From an uncultured Bdellovibrionales bacterium (lineage in GTDB: Bacteria; Bdellovibrionota; Bdellovibrionia; Bdellovibrionales; UBA1609): a stretch of DNA of 64,000 nt. The stretch is taken from positions 174,910-238,909 of the forward strand of contig CAILEP010000008.1 of NCBI GenBank assembly GCA_903833275.1. The letters run 5' to 3'. The position numbers and the translations under genes are program-made. The notes below the pieces were generated by a model. That model saw nothing but the letters and a program-made list of their open reading frames with translations, was not told where the DNA came from and did no database searches. Below, piece after piece: positions 9,304 to 17,765 of the stretch (its first letter is position 1; each line of letters starts with the position of its first letter).

Positions 9304-10131
9304 ATGACCTGGTTTAACGCCATGTTTGCCGCTGAATTTAAGCGCATGTTTTCATACCGTGTTGATTTCTGGCTGCAATTTTTCGTCTCAGTTGCGGTCG
9401 AACTTATGGTCTCCTATTTTCTGTGGGAGGCCCTTTTTGCAAGCACCGCCACCCCTGGTGTTGTGCCCGGCCACGCCCCCGAAATTGGCGGCTATACCTT
9501 TCAGATGATGTTACTCTACGTCGTGTTCGCCGCATTCGGCGGGCGTATCGTGCGCGGCAATGAACGTATGATTATTGCCTCTGACATTTATGACGGCGGC
9601 CTGACCAAATACTTGCTCTACCCCGTTAGCTATTTGATGGTAAATTTCTCGCGCGCCCTCGCGTACAATTCGGTCACGATCATACAGATGGGCATGGGGC
9701 TTTTACTTCTATTTGCATTTTATGGCTTGCCCCCCGAATATAATTTTAGTTTCGAAAATATGTTGATGGGCACCTCGGCCTGCCTGGTCGCTTCTGCCTT
9801 TTATTTTGTGATGTATGTCATTATCGATTACATCGCCTTCTGGGTCGACACCATCTGGAGCCTCAGCGTCATGTTTCGATTTATCGCCCAATTCTTAAGC
9901 GGGCTGTTTATACCACTTGAAATGTTTCCGCCGGCTGTTCGACGGGCGGTCTACCAAACGCCATTCCCTTACATCGGGTCTGAGCCAATTAAAATGTTTT
10001 TGGGCCGTTCGTCTTGGTCGCAATGGGCCCATACCAATCTAACGATTATCCTGTGGACGATACCGCTCTTTTTTCTTATGCAGCTCGTTTGGCGACGCGG
10101 CCTTAAAAATTACACAGGCGTTGGCATATGA
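9304..10131 (+). CDS. ABC-2 type permease (COG4587 type)
   Basis: A 275-residue membrane protein with about six hydrophobic segments and the family's N-terminal FAAEFKRMFSYRVDFW motif. It contains the GGLTKYLLYPVSY loop and the C-terminal GRSSWSQWAHTNL segment that characterise PF06182 permeases. It forms the membrane half of the exporter with the next gene. Ten bases separate it from the ATPase gene; its stop overlaps the next start (ATGA). Confidence 0.9.
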   Translation: MTWFNAMFAAEFKRMFSYRVDFWLQFFVSVAVELMVSYFLWEALFASTATPGVVPGHAPEIGGYTFQMMLLYVVFAAFGGRIVRGNERMIIASDIYDGGLTKYLLYPVSYLMVNFSRALAYNSVTIIQMGMGLLLLFAFYGLPPEYNFSFENMLMGTSACLVASAFYFVMYVIIDYIAFWVDTIWSLSVMFRFIAQFLSGLFIPLEMFPPAVRRAVYQTPFPYIGSEPIKMFLGRSSWSQWAHTNLTIILWTIPLFFLMQLVWRRGLKNYTGVGI

Positions 10132-10916
10132 TTCGTTATTTGCGGTTATACGGATATTTTTTGCAATTTTCTTTTTCAAAGGCGTTCGAGTTTCGCATCG
10201 ACTTTTATTTTCGAATTCTTATGGATGTTGTTTACTACATAATGAATCTGCTCTTCTTCAAAGTGATTTTTTTACACTCAAAGTACCTCGCCGGCTGGAG
10301 CGAATCACAGGTCATGATTTTTGTAGGCGCCTTTATCGTCGTAGACGCCCTCAATATGACCGTTTTTGCCAATAACTCTTGGAATGTCGCTCAACTCGTA
10401 AATCGCGGCGATCTCGATTACTACCTGGTGCGGCCGGTATCGACGTTCTTCTTTGTTTCACTTCGAGATTTTGCTGCCAATTCGTTTGTTAATTTAATTA
10501 TGGCGGTTTCGATTTTAGTTTGGGCCTTTATGAAGTACCCAGAGCCCATTGGCCTGCTGCGAACTTTATTATTTGGCTTGCTGGTTTTGAACGGCTCATT
10601 GCTCTATTTCTTGGTGCTGATGCTATTTATCATCCCCGTTTTTTGGACCCATTCGGCCCGCGGGTTACAGCCACTTTTTTGGACGACCTCAAAATTTATG
10701 GAGCGCCCACACGCCATTTACTCTAGAGTTGTCCGCTGGGTTTTGATGACGATTATGCCCTTCGCACTTATGGCCTCTGTGCCGGCCTCAGTGCTCTTTG
10801 CCCCCAACCCATGGGCAATCACGCTTGGCAGCCTGCTCGTCACCGTTGCCTTCATGTCTTTAGTGCTGTTTATTTGGAGCTTAGGGTTGCGAAACTATTC
10901 GTCAGCATCGTCTTAG
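10128..10916 (+). CDS. ABC-2 type permease (COG3694 type)
   Basis: Second permease of the exporter, 262 residues with six likely transmembrane segments. It shows the cytoplasmic loop LVNRGDLDYYLVRPVSTFFF typical of this branch (GxLDxyLxRP). ATG start overlapping the previous stop by four bases, so the two permeases are probably made in equal amounts. The 3' end overlaps the convergent PilZ gene by four bases. Confidence 0.9.
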   Translation: MIRYLRLYGYFLQFSFSKAFEFRIDFYFRILMDVVYYIMNLLFFKVIFLHSKYLAGWSESQVMIFVGAFIVVDALNMTVFANNSWNVAQLVNRGDLDYYLVRPVSTFFFVSLRDFAANSFVNLIMAVSILVWAFMKYPEPIGLLRTLLFGLLVLNGSLLYFLVLMLFIIPVFWTHSARGLQPLFWTTSKFMERPHAIYSRVVRWVLMTIMPFALMASVPASVLFAPNPWAITLGSLLVTVAFMSLVLFIWSLGLRNYSSASS

Positions 10917-11323
10917 GCAGTTGCGACTCGAACCGCCTGGATAAATTTGACCAGAAAACCGACGGCGTTTTTATTCATCGAGTCTTCAGTGATTTGACCA
11001 TTGTACATAAATCGATTTCGCAAATCTTTTCGCACATTTTTAATTTTGAAAAAACATTGAAAGAATTTTTTACTGTCGTTAAAAATCAAATTGAGCTTGG
11101 CGACTTCACCACTTGCTAAAATATCATCAGCCCCGCGAAGATAGAACGAGATGCCACCTTTCGAAATGTCATTAAGCTCGATCTTAACAAGGCGCCCGTT
11201 GCCGGCGACCAACTCGCCGGTTAGCACATCTTGCACCATAAGGCGTTCATCACGCCGACGCTCGCGGCCTGACGCCCGAGGCATCACTGCCGCGGCCTTT
11301 GAACCTTTAAAACCGTTTGCCAT
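10913..11323 (-). CDS. PilZ-domain protein (putative c-di-GMP receptor)
   Basis: Small PilZ protein. The arginine-rich switch is RERRRDER near the N-terminus and the second motif is NDISKGGISF, close to the D/NxSxxG consensus for c-di-GMP binding. Start chosen at ATG 11323 (MANGFKG) because GAGGGG lies five bases upstream; the longer form from 11344 has no better signal. The partner is not visible; the gene converges with the ABC permease gene. Confidence 0.8.
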   Translation of the reverse strand: MANGFKGSKAAAVMPRASGRERRRDERLMVQDVLTGELVAGNGRLVKIELNDISKGGISFYLRGADDILASGEVAKLNLIFNDSKKFFQCFFKIKNVRKDLRNRFMYNGQITEDSMNKNAVGFLVKFIQAVRVATA

Positions 11324-11344
11324 TTGCCCCTCACGACCGATCAC

Positions 11345-11801
11345 TCAATATACCGGTTACATTGTAGTCTGAGGGGTGCCGAACTGGCAAACAACAGTCT
11401 AGTTGTCGCTTGTACTTTGGGCGAAAGGTCCTGCCTCAACGGCCCGCGACGACGGTTTTTGGGCAATCAAGGTCATTCCTTTCCAGCTTTCTCCGACTTT
11501 TCTTCATCGCTGCCTGGTGCCATCCCATGGTCCTTCATCATCGCACCTTTATGGTGCTTGCCCATCATCGGGCAGGTCACTCAACCCCCGCGAATGGCTA
11601 TTTGCAAAGCCCAAGCTTTAAAGGCGGGGCACCGTTTTAAAAAACTTGCCCCCCTGCGCGCGAATAGTCTGAAGTCCTGGCGAAAAATTGAATTAAGCAT
11701 ACCTGGCAAAAGGGCTGGAAATGGCCACTGAACGGCCTATCCGCGAAGATACGGCATTGCGAAGTCTTTTAGTTGAAACGTAGAATCACCGATTAACAGG
11801 C
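11345..11801. other. gene-poor stretch with only one doubtful micro-ORF
   Basis: Several overlapping plus-strand frames stay open here (11324-11731), but their products (Pro/Ser/Arg-rich, no motif, no ribosome-binding site) look non-coding. The only candidate noted is the minus-strand Met/His-rich micro-ORF at 11473-11580, listed separately. Confidence 0.4.
11473..11580 (-). CDS. possible 35-residue Met/His/Lys-rich peptide
   Basis: A GTG at 11580 preceded by GGGGG at four bases opens a frame ending at 11473. The product contains MMGKHHKGAMMKDHGM followed by an acidic/Lys tail (SDEEKSEKAGKE). Clustered Met and His with charged tails are seen in small metal-binding peptides of bacteria. No signal peptide. 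Short length and lack of homology evidence make this doubtful. Confidence 0.3.
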   Translation of the reverse strand: MTCPMMGKHHKGAMMKDHGMAPGSDEEKSEKAGKE

Positions 11802-12071
11802 ATGGATTTTAGTCATTTATTTAATCAGCCTGGCGACGAGCTCAAACTGCTTCACTCGGTGGCGCTGGCGATTCAACAAAACTACGAAAAGTATCGCGGG
11901 CTATTTTGTTGGTTGAAGCTTCAACGGGTGGCACCTGGCCAAACGCAAATTATTTGGGCCAAAACCTTCATTGATCAGAATGACCTTGAAAGTCATGTTT
12001 TTGGTGGGCCCTACTGCCAATCTAGGCCCCTGCCCCTAATGGTTCAGGGGCTTTGGGGTAGTACAAATTGA
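11802..12071 (+). CDS. small hypothetical protein, possibly a remnant
   Basis: ATG with an AACAGG-like site upstream; 89 residues. The first 65 or so (DELKLLHSVALAIQQNYEKYRGLFCWLKLQ) read like a normal helical protein, while the last part (SRPLPLMVQGLWGSTN) looks like out-of-frame or non-coding sequence. It may be the 5' part of a decayed gene. No family recognised. Confidence 0.35.
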   Translation: MDFSHLFNQPGDELKLLHSVALAIQQNYEKYRGLFCWLKLQRVAPGQTQIIWAKTFIDQNDLESHVFGGPYCQSRPLPLMVQGLWGSTN

Positions 12072-12223
12072 CCGACATGAAAAAAGATACCAGACGCGAC
12101 CCTGGCTAGGTGCCGGAGTAAATTTTTGTAAACTTACAATACCTGCAGGATTGCACCAGTTTTAGCCTGCAAGGCCTCCCTCGGTTCCAGTGATTTTCAA
12201 ATCACCGCTTTCCGACTGATCTT

Positions 12224-12817
12224 CTATCTTTGTGTACTCAAATCATCTTTGCGGAACGTAGAATCTTTCATCTGATGAGTTGTTGTCTGCCAACTGCCTT
12301 TGACCTCGCCTGTTGAAGAAATATCTTCAGCACCTGTACGTTCAAGGCACTTACTTGCTTTTGTTACTTCATCAGACGTGGCGGCATGAACAGAAAGTAA
12401 AATCCCACCATCTTTTAGAAAACCCTCGTAACGTTTGGCTTCATATTCAGGGATCCCTAATCCGATCAAAGCACCACCAATACCGCCGATGGTACCGCCT
12501 ACACCAGCACCAGCCAGTGCCGCCATGATCGGGCCAGCCGCAATAAATGGTCCGAAACCTGGAATTGCCAACGCCCCAATGCCGGCAAGCAAGCCCAGCG
12601 TTCCACCAACAACAGCACCGGTGCCAGCGCCAGTGGCGGCACCTTCAGGCGCTTTTGTTGCCTTTGTATGCGCAAAGTCTTGAGAGCCTGCAAGGTCAGG
12701 CATTAGAACTGAAATATCATTTGTGAAAAACCCATCCGCTTTTAAAGCATTAACTGCTCTCTCTGCGTCTGAGCGTGTTTTGTAAATCCCCAGAACTGCT
12801 ATCTTTTTGTCATTCAT
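12224..12817 (-). CDS. general-stress / glycine-zipper protein (YflT-like N-terminus)
   Basis: 197 residues. The N-terminus (KIAVLGIYKTRSDAERAVNALKADGF) is the ferredoxin-like fold seen in heat-induced YflT/GSP17M proteins. The middle (about 65-125) is almost entirely Gly/Ala with GxxxG repeats, a glycine-zipper that could insert in a membrane. The C-terminus (ILLSVHAATSDEVTKASKCLERTGAEDIS) repeats the small alpha/beta element. Ribosome-binding site AAAGGAGA upstream. It is followed in the operon direction by nothing, and preceded by a BON-domain gene, a frequent pairing in stress loci. Confidence 0.75.
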   Translation of the reverse strand: MNDKKIAVLGIYKTRSDAERAVNALKADGFFTNDISVLMPDLAGSQDFAHTKATKAPEGAATGAGTGAVVGGTLGLLAGIGALAIPGFGPFIAAGPIMAALAGAGVGGTIGGIGGALIGLGIPEYEAKRYEGFLKDGGILLSVHAATSDEVTKASKCLERTGAEDISSTGEVKGSWQTTTHQMKDSTFRKDDLSTQR

Positions 12818-12840
12818 AAAAATCTCCTTTAAAAATTAAT

Positions 12841-13206
12841 TTATTCTTTAGCGGGTACAATAGCCATTTCATCGGTAACGTTGGTAACGCCGGCGACTGA
12901 GCGAGCATATTTCAAAATACGACTTTGCTCGTGTGCTGATCGTACCGGACCTTTAAGTGTCACCACGCCATCAACAGAAATGATTTTTACATTCTGCGCG
13001 TAAGTCGAAAGGTCTTTTTCTTTCATTATTTCCTGCCGAATGCGACGGATAATAATCATATCATTCTTGCTGTACGTTTGTTGATCAGCCGTCTGTTGAT
13101 CAGCGGCTCGATCTCGTTCATTTATTTTTGTGTTGTCGGCTTTATTTTCTGCAAAGACTTGCAGACTCAAAAGCAACACAGAAAAAATAACTATTTTGTG
13201 CTTCAT
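12841..13206 (-). CDS. periplasmic BON-domain protein
   Basis: 121 residues with a signal peptide (MKHKIVIFSVLLLSLQVFA). After a Gln/Asp-rich linker the BON domain runs from about 50 to the end: IIRRIRQEIMKEKDLS, NVKIISVDGVVTLKGPV, and SVAGVTNVTDEM, as in OsmY-type proteins that bind phospholipid surfaces. The start at 13206 is set by AAAGGAGGAACACACT directly upstream; the longer frame from 13227 would run through that site. Probably co-transcribed with the YflT-like gene 23 bases downstream. Confidence 0.82.
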   Translation of the reverse strand: MKHKIVIFSVLLLSLQVFAENKADNTKINERDRAADQQTADQQTYSKNDMIIIRRIRQEIMKEKDLSTYAQNVKIISVDGVVTLKGPVRSAHEQSRILKYARSVAGVTNVTDEMAIVPAKE

Positions 13207-13541
13207 AGTGTGTTCCTCCTTTTTCAATATTCAACACGTTCATTTGATTTAAGATGCAATTGCGCGACCACTGCAGGATAGGCGCTGCAATGATATAGGC
13301 AAGTTTGGCGAGTTAAACGTCAGGCTATTGTGGTGTTTTGCATCGTCAACGGGGAGAATTTCCTCAATAGCTCACTTTAATTTTACGTCACTTTCGGGAT
13401 ATATAGTTTGAGTATGGCGCAACTATTGCACGTTATTTTGATGTTCGATAATCAACACTTTGACTTGAAAAAAGGCAGTCACTTTAACGTATATAAAAGA
13501 AACAAAAAATCACGCTGAACGAAATAACATTGAGGTTAAAT
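13207..13541. promoter_or_regulatory. divergent promoter region of the stress genes
   Basis: No gene is visible. A possible plus-strand promoter for the small membrane protein is TTGAAA at 13465-13470 and TATATA at 13490-13495, but the 19-base spacer is long. AT-rich tracts on both sides fit a divergent promoter for the BON gene and the small membrane protein. Confidence 0.3.
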
Positions 13542-13715
13542 ATGTGCAATCAAGACACAGACAATGAAACTGGTACGACGTCAGTTAAAAAGCACCTAAC
13601 GATATTTGTAGATAATGTGAACGGCCGAGTTGGCATACCCATTCTGCTTTATCTCTTGGGTGTACCCGGGGTTGTTGTGGTTTTGCTTTGGGCGGTATTT
13701 TTTAGAGGAAAATAG
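13542..13715 (+). CDS. 57-residue single-pass membrane protein
   Basis: ATG at 13542 with GAGG six bases upstream; an upstream in-frame TTG at 13530 is less likely because it precedes that site. The product is a charged N-terminus (MCNQDTDNETGTTSVKKH) and one strong C-terminal transmembrane helix (VGIPILLYLLGVPGVVVVLLWAVFF) ending in RGK. Divergent from the BON/YflT-like stress genes; function unknown. Confidence 0.6.
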   Translation: MCNQDTDNETGTTSVKKHLTIFVDNVNGRVGIPILLYLLGVPGVVVVLLWAVFFRGK

Positions 13716-13749
13716 GTTCATGCACGAAGCAGAAAAACCCCGCCAAAAC

Positions 13750-13765
13750 ATGTCGCAACGATGCG
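13750..13765 (+). repeat. 16-bp fragment of the tRNA-flanking hairpin repeat
   Basis: ATGTCGCAACGATGCG here is identical to 15826-15841, the right half of the nested hairpin element beside tRNA-Met. The following bases (GGGGCCACGACC) also resemble that copy (GGGGCAACGACG). It looks like a half or decayed copy; no tRNA is next to it. Confidence 0.5.
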
Positions 13766-13932
13766 CATGGCGCGGGGCCACGACCGCGCGTGCACTTAAC
13801 GAGATTTCATCTAGCACTGGGGCCACACTATAAGTATCGAGAGCAAATCGTAGACCTCGACTAAGAAAGCAACTATTTAATTCGTTAGTAAAATGGACTT
13901 GACTCCAATACGATCATGAGTAAACTAGAGTC

Positions 13933-15069
13933 ATGTCCAAAATACTCACGCGCTACCTTGAGCCATATATAATCGAAGACCTAAAGAAGAAAATGGTCTT
14001 TCTTGGTGGGCCTCGCCAGGTCGGCAAAACCACCCTCGCGCAGGGGCTTATTAAAAACTATACTGACGGTCACCCTGCCTATTTAAACTGGGACAGCCTC
14101 GAACACAAAAAAATGATTAAAGAGCGCCAGTGGCCGCGGGCTGAACCCCTGATCGTCATCGATGAAATCCATAAATTCAAAGGCTGGCGAAATCTGATAA
14201 AAGGCTTTTATGACACCTTAAAAAACACTCACTCGTTTTTAATCACCGGCTCTGCCCGCCTCGATCATTTTCGAAAAGGCGGTGATTCACTGCTTGGTCG
14301 ATATCACTATTACCGATTGCACCCCTATAGTCTGCCCGAACTCAAGTTTCAGGAAGGATACACCTCTCGACTGTTGAAATTTGGCGGCTTTCCAGAAGCT
14401 TTTCATAATGCTGACGATCGGGATTTACGAAGGTGGCACAATCAAAGACTTAACCGTTTAATTCGAACAGACCTTACCGGTTGGGAAGACGTCAAAGACC
14501 TTGAAAAAATTTATGCTCTAGCTGAAGAGTTACCCAATCGCGTTGGGTCACCTCTTTCGATCAACTCACTTGCCAATGACTTAGAGGCCGACTTTAAAAC
14601 AATCAAACGTTGGCTCAGCATTCTTTCGTCAATTTACTACTCTTATCAAATTGCCCCTTTTGGCTCAGCTAAAATTCGCGCCGTTAAAAAAGAACAAAAA
14701 CTCTATCTTTGGGATTGGAGCCAAATTGAAAACCCCGGGGCTCGATTTGAAAATATGGTCGGCTCTCACCTTCTGAAGTACTGCCACTTTCTCGAAGATG
14801 TACATGGTCACAAAACAGAACTCCGTTTTTTGCGTGACACTGACAAACGCGAAATTGACTTTGTCGTTTTAAAGAATAAAAAACCTCTATTCGCTGTCGA
14901 ATGCAAACAAGGCGAAAAATCGGTGTCGCCACATCTTTTCTATTTTCGAGATCGAACGGATATCCCACATTTCTATCAGGTGCATATGGGGCAAACCCAT
15001 AAGCAAATTGATGATCGAATTTCAATCTTGCCATTTACGGATTTTTGCAAAATAGTCGAGTTGGTTTGA
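13933..15069 (+). CDS. AAA_14 / DUF4143 ATP-binding protein
   Basis: 378 residues. Walker A GGPRQVGKTTLA near 24-35 and Walker B PLIVIDEIHKF near 73-83, followed by the sensor-like SFLITGSARLDHFRKGGDSLLGRYHYYRLHPYS, typical of the AAA_14 domain. The C-terminal half (LRFLRDTDKREIDFVVLKNKKPLFAVECKQ) is the DUF4143 domain, which carries a nuclease-like (PD-(D/E)xK-resembling) core. Such proteins are common, mobile and mostly uncharacterised. The gene stands alone between the stress genes and a repeat-rich stretch. Confidence 0.88.
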   Translation: MSKILTRYLEPYIIEDLKKKMVFLGGPRQVGKTTLAQGLIKNYTDGHPAYLNWDSLEHKKMIKERQWPRAEPLIVIDEIHKFKGWRNLIKGFYDTLKNTHSFLITGSARLDHFRKGGDSLLGRYHYYRLHPYSLPELKFQEGYTSRLLKFGGFPEAFHNADDRDLRRWHNQRLNRLIRTDLTGWEDVKDLEKIYALAEELPNRVGSPLSINSLANDLEADFKTIKRWLSILSSIYYSYQIAPFGSAKIRAVKKEQKLYLWDWSQIENPGARFENMVGSHLLKYCHFLEDVHGHKTELRFLRDTDKREIDFVVLKNKKPLFAVECKQGEKSVSPHLFYFRDRTDIPHFYQVHMGQTHKQIDDRISILPFTDFCKIVELV

Positions 15070-15099
15070 TTTAATTTTTAAGCCAATCAATCAACCAAT

Positions 15100-15393
15100 T
15101 CATTTGCCGCCACCTGTGCGCCTTGAGTTAATCAATGACTCGCAGTCAATGAGACCACCGCGCAAACAAATTGCGTAATAACTATTTGAAATTCGCTCGA
15201 ACAAATCATCGCTGAGTGGGCCGATATCGACAGGCCGCTTTGATGCGAGGCCACGATAAATGCCGGATTGGGTGCCTGCGGCACCGCCGGGCAAAAAGGC
15301 TTTCATATTGTGATTTACCTGTGCCAAAACACTGCGCGCATAAAAACCTCTGTTGCCCTCGCCACTACTTTGCCCATATAGGGACTTAAACAT
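15100..15393 (-). pseudogene. probable 3' remnant of a larger gene
   Basis: 97 codons with codon choice like the neighbouring genes and an ordinary-looking sequence (RGFYARSVLAQVNHNMKAFLPGGAAGTQSGIY). It has no ribosome-binding site, an in-frame stop immediately upstream of the ATG, and no recognisable domain. Upstream frames are not open. It reads like the C-terminal end of a decayed protein; a genuine small gene is the alternative. Confidence 0.4.
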
Positions 15394-15616
15394 TCATGGG
15401 GACATATCGCCGTGTGCTCAACTCACAATTTGTGGCGTTTCGCTTCGGGATTTCTGGTCGTCAATCACCCAAAGTGTTCGTAGCGATTCTCATGCTGCGG
15501 CCCTCTTTCTTGAAGTCGTTGACCCCGAACCCTGTCCACGCGACTCTCTACCAACTCAATGCAAATTGTGGTTAGGTTTAAATTGCTGCGTCCAAAACAC
15601 AGGCAAATCTCCATAG
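15394..15616. other. non-coding stretch before the tRNA-Met repeats
   Basis: No convincing gene, motif or repeat was found. Short open frames cross it on both strands but have no start signals. Confidence 0.4.
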
Positions 15617-15634
15617 TTTGGTAGCGGAGGAGGG
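15617..15634. repeat. duplicate of the tRNA-Met 3' end (18 bp)
   Basis: TTTGGTAGCGGAGGAGGG is repeated exactly at 15881-15898, where it is the 3' end of tRNA-Met (including CCA) plus two flanking bases. The copies are 264 bp apart in the same orientation. This is what an integration or excision event at a tRNA gene leaves, but no integrase gene lies between them. Confidence 0.75.
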
Positions 15635-15636
15635 CG

Positions 15637-15690
15637 TTGCGAAGTACATCCTGTACTTCGTCCCTTCGGACTCGCCCTGAAGGCTCGCTC
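15637..15690 (-). repeat. GGA-loop hairpin repeat, copy near tRNA-Met
   Basis: On the minus strand the core is CGAAGTACA, loop GGA, TGTACTTCG (plus-strand 15640-15660), preceded by GCGAGTCCGAAGGGA. The same core and flank recur on the plus strand at 51398-51440. A second hairpin of the same style, CCAAATG...TGCA-TCC-TGCA...CATTTGG with one bulge, lies just beyond at about 15690-15716. Confidence 0.6.
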
Positions 15691-15759
15691 CAAATGTTGC
15701 ATCCTGCACATTTGGTGAACCCCCTGGTCGAGAATAGTCCAAAGCCCCATCTGCGATAG

Positions 15760-15882
15760 CAAAACTCTTTTATCTTCTTTCAGACGAGGCGTTACCGACC
15801 GAGCGAGTGAGGCATACGTAATCGTATGTCGCAACGATGCGAAGGGAGGGGCAACGACGTATGAAAGAAGATAAAAGAGTTT

Positions 15883-15884
<2 letters not shown>
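15760..15884. repeat. nested hairpin element beside tRNA-Met (125 bp)
   Basis: The outer arms are a perfect 23-bp inverted repeat: 15760-15782 and 15862-15884. The second arm starts at the last bases of tRNA-Met. Inside lie CGAGGCGTT (15785-15793), a small central hairpin CATACG-TAAT-CGTATG (15813-15828) and GGGGCAACGAC. The same plan, similar length and shared blocks occur at 51050-51173 between tRNA-Lys and tRNA-Glu. In the tRNA-Met transcript it would fold as a long stem after the CCA end and could act in termination or 3' processing. Confidence 0.7.
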
Positions 15885-15959
<75 letters not shown>

Positions 15960-15990
15960 ATACAAATGTCCGAAGGGACATAAGGCGTCA

Positions 15991-16019
15991 TTTGTATATG
16001 CGCGGCTAGTCTCAGTCAA
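15991..16019 (-). promoter_or_regulatory. probable promoter of tRNA-Met
   Basis: Reading the minus strand, TTGACT (16014-16019) is followed after 17 bases by TACAAA (15991-15996); an overlapping TATACA gives a shorter spacer. A short hairpin ATGTCC/GGACAT sits between the promoter and the tRNA 5' end. Confidence 0.45.
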
Positions 16020-16148
16020 CTTCACTTGACTAAGGTCGGGCAAACTTTATTCAATCATACAAACAAAGCGGCTCAAGTTGACGCCGTTTTCGCCCAACAT
16101 TAACGCGGGGCGAATAGAAGCACTCAGAACACCATGACGGAGGTCAAA

Positions 16149-17765
16149 ATGCTTATAAAAGTCTTATCCAGAGGGGCAATCAGCCTTAGCCTACTTGCTA
16201 CGGCACTTGTCATCTTTGGCGGAGCAAACCAGCTGGCATTGGCCGACACTTTCGCCGGTGGCCATTCGGGTGAAAAAATTCGCATTTTAAACGAAAAGGG
16301 CCAACCGATTGTTGGCGCTGATGTTCTCATTGGCAACGACCTCGGCCAACCTTTTACCAACAACCAGGTGAAAACCGACGTTAATGGCGCCATCACCGTG
16401 ACCGCTGACTGGCGCACAGCCCTACCAATCACCGTTTCAGCCAACGGCTATTTACGCACAACATTTCTAAATGTGTCGCCCGAAGCTCATGAGTTTCAAT
16501 TGCGCGTCATCGATATGCCGACGCAAATCGAAATCAAAGGTGTCGCCACAGGTTTTGGCGATCTTAAACGCGATGGCAAAGTCGACTTCAGCTTGGTTTA
16601 CCCGGCCCTCACTCGCCGCCAACTTGCCCAGTTCGATATCGATGCGATGATCAGCCCGCAATTTGACGAGATCAAAGTTCTCACTGAAACCGTCAGCGTG
16701 CCGTCAAACTTGACGCTGCCGAAACAAGAAGAGAGCTACATTCTGCCGATCACGCTCAATAAGCCTGACTACCGCCTCTATGTGCGCGAGCCCGGCACCT
16801 ATCGCGTGATGGCAACCCATGGGCAGTTCCCGCTCAAGCAGGTTGTCGGCCAATTGCGCGACGGCAAATCGTTTTACGAAGTTCTTAATCTCTTTAAATT
16901 TATGGAGTGCGGTCAGTCTGACGTTGTCGTCAATGACAAAGCCAGCGGCCAAGACGTACCAGTCAATCAGGTGACGTTTAACAAAACGATCACGGTAAAA
17001 GCCCCTGCCATCGATGCCACTCAAGTCATGCTCTCAGCGACCATGGTTGATCAAGGCGATCTGTACTTTCCGTCAGACATTAAGCGCCTACAATCAGGCG
17101 AGCAAATGTCACTCAATGTCCCCACCGGCGATAACAAAAACTATATCGTCAGCCTGTTAATGCCCCAAAAAGAAGCCGAAAAAATTGGCGGCATTCACAC
17201 AACCCCCCTCGACGTGAACCCCGAACCAACAGCACACCCGATTGATGCCCTCAAAATGGCCTTTAATGGCCTCACAAAATCGTTTTCGATTGCGATTGGC
17301 CTCGATCAGGGCGCCGACCAAAACGTGTTAAACGATGGCCCCGGCGGCCTCAGCATCGCGCTTAACAATGAAACCGATTCGCAACCACAGTTTTTGGGTC
17401 TTGTGGCTCGACCGACGCTTTCTGGTAAATCGAGCGTCAGCTTTGCTCCGCCAGCCACCGTTGCCGGAGTACAACCCGTCGCAACCTACGTCGTTCTTTC
17501 GTTGATCGATCACGTCGCCGTCGGCAATTACAAACTCGAGCGTCGTTATCGCATGTGGGAGCTCTTTGCAAACGGTTGGGTGACTTCGGCTCAACTGCCG
17601 AGCTTGCCGCTTAATTTTGAGCCCGGCAAATCGTACCGTTGGGAAGTCTACTTTATGGGTTCGTCGCAAACGGCCGCCTCAAAAAAGGACCCAGCTCTTT
17701 CGGATAGCAATGCCTACTTCTTAGATAAAGTGACTCATGTTTCGCACAACTCACTCGATCTTTAA
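16149..17765 (+). CDS. secreted protein with an N-terminal carboxypeptidase-regulatory-like (beta-sandwich) domain
   Basis: 538 residues from the ATG at 16149, which has GGAGG five bases upstream; an ATG at 16134 is upstream of that site. The signal peptide is clear (LISLSLLATALVIFGGANQLALA-like). Residues of about 30-105 (KIRILNEKGQPIVGADVLIGND...VKTDVNGAITVTADW...LPITVSANGYL) match the Ig-like fold that carries surface adducts in many envelope proteins. The rest is beta-rich without a known domain. It overlaps the downstream lipoprotein gene by 29 bases. Confidence 0.8.
   Translation: MLIKVLSRGAISLSLLATALVIFGGANQLALADTFAGGHSGEKIRILNEKGQPIVGADVLIGNDLGQPFTNNQVKTDVNGAITVTADWRTALPITVSANGYLRTTFLNVSPEAHEFQLRVIDMPTQIEIKGVATGFGDLKRDGKVDFSLVYPALTRRQLAQFDIDAMISPQFDEIKVLTETVSVPSNLTLPKQEESYILPITLNKPDYRLYVREPGTYRVMATHGQFPLKQVVGQLRDGKSFYEVLNLFKFMECGQSDVVVNDKASGQDVPVNQVTFNKTITVKAPAIDATQVMLSATMVDQGDLYFPSDIKRLQSGEQMSLNVPTGDNKNYIVSLLMPQKEAEKIGGIHTTPLDVNPEPTAHPIDALKMAFNGLTKSFSIAIGLDQGADQNVLNDGPGGLSIALNNETDSQPQFLGLVARPTLSGKSSVSFAPPATVAGVQPVATYVVLSLIDHVAVGNYKLERRYRMWELFANGWVTSAQLPSLPLNFEPGKSYRWEVYFMGSSQTAASKKDPALSDSNAYFLDKVTHVSHNSLDL

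Noticed and set aside
13933..15069. AAA_14/DUF4143 protein as part of a toxin-antitoxin or defence system
   Set aside because: No partner gene is adjacent and the family is common and solitary.
15556..15834. Open frame of 92 codons across the tRNA-Met repeats
   Set aside because: It reads through two hairpins and the tRNA-end duplicate, has no ribosome-binding site and no domain.
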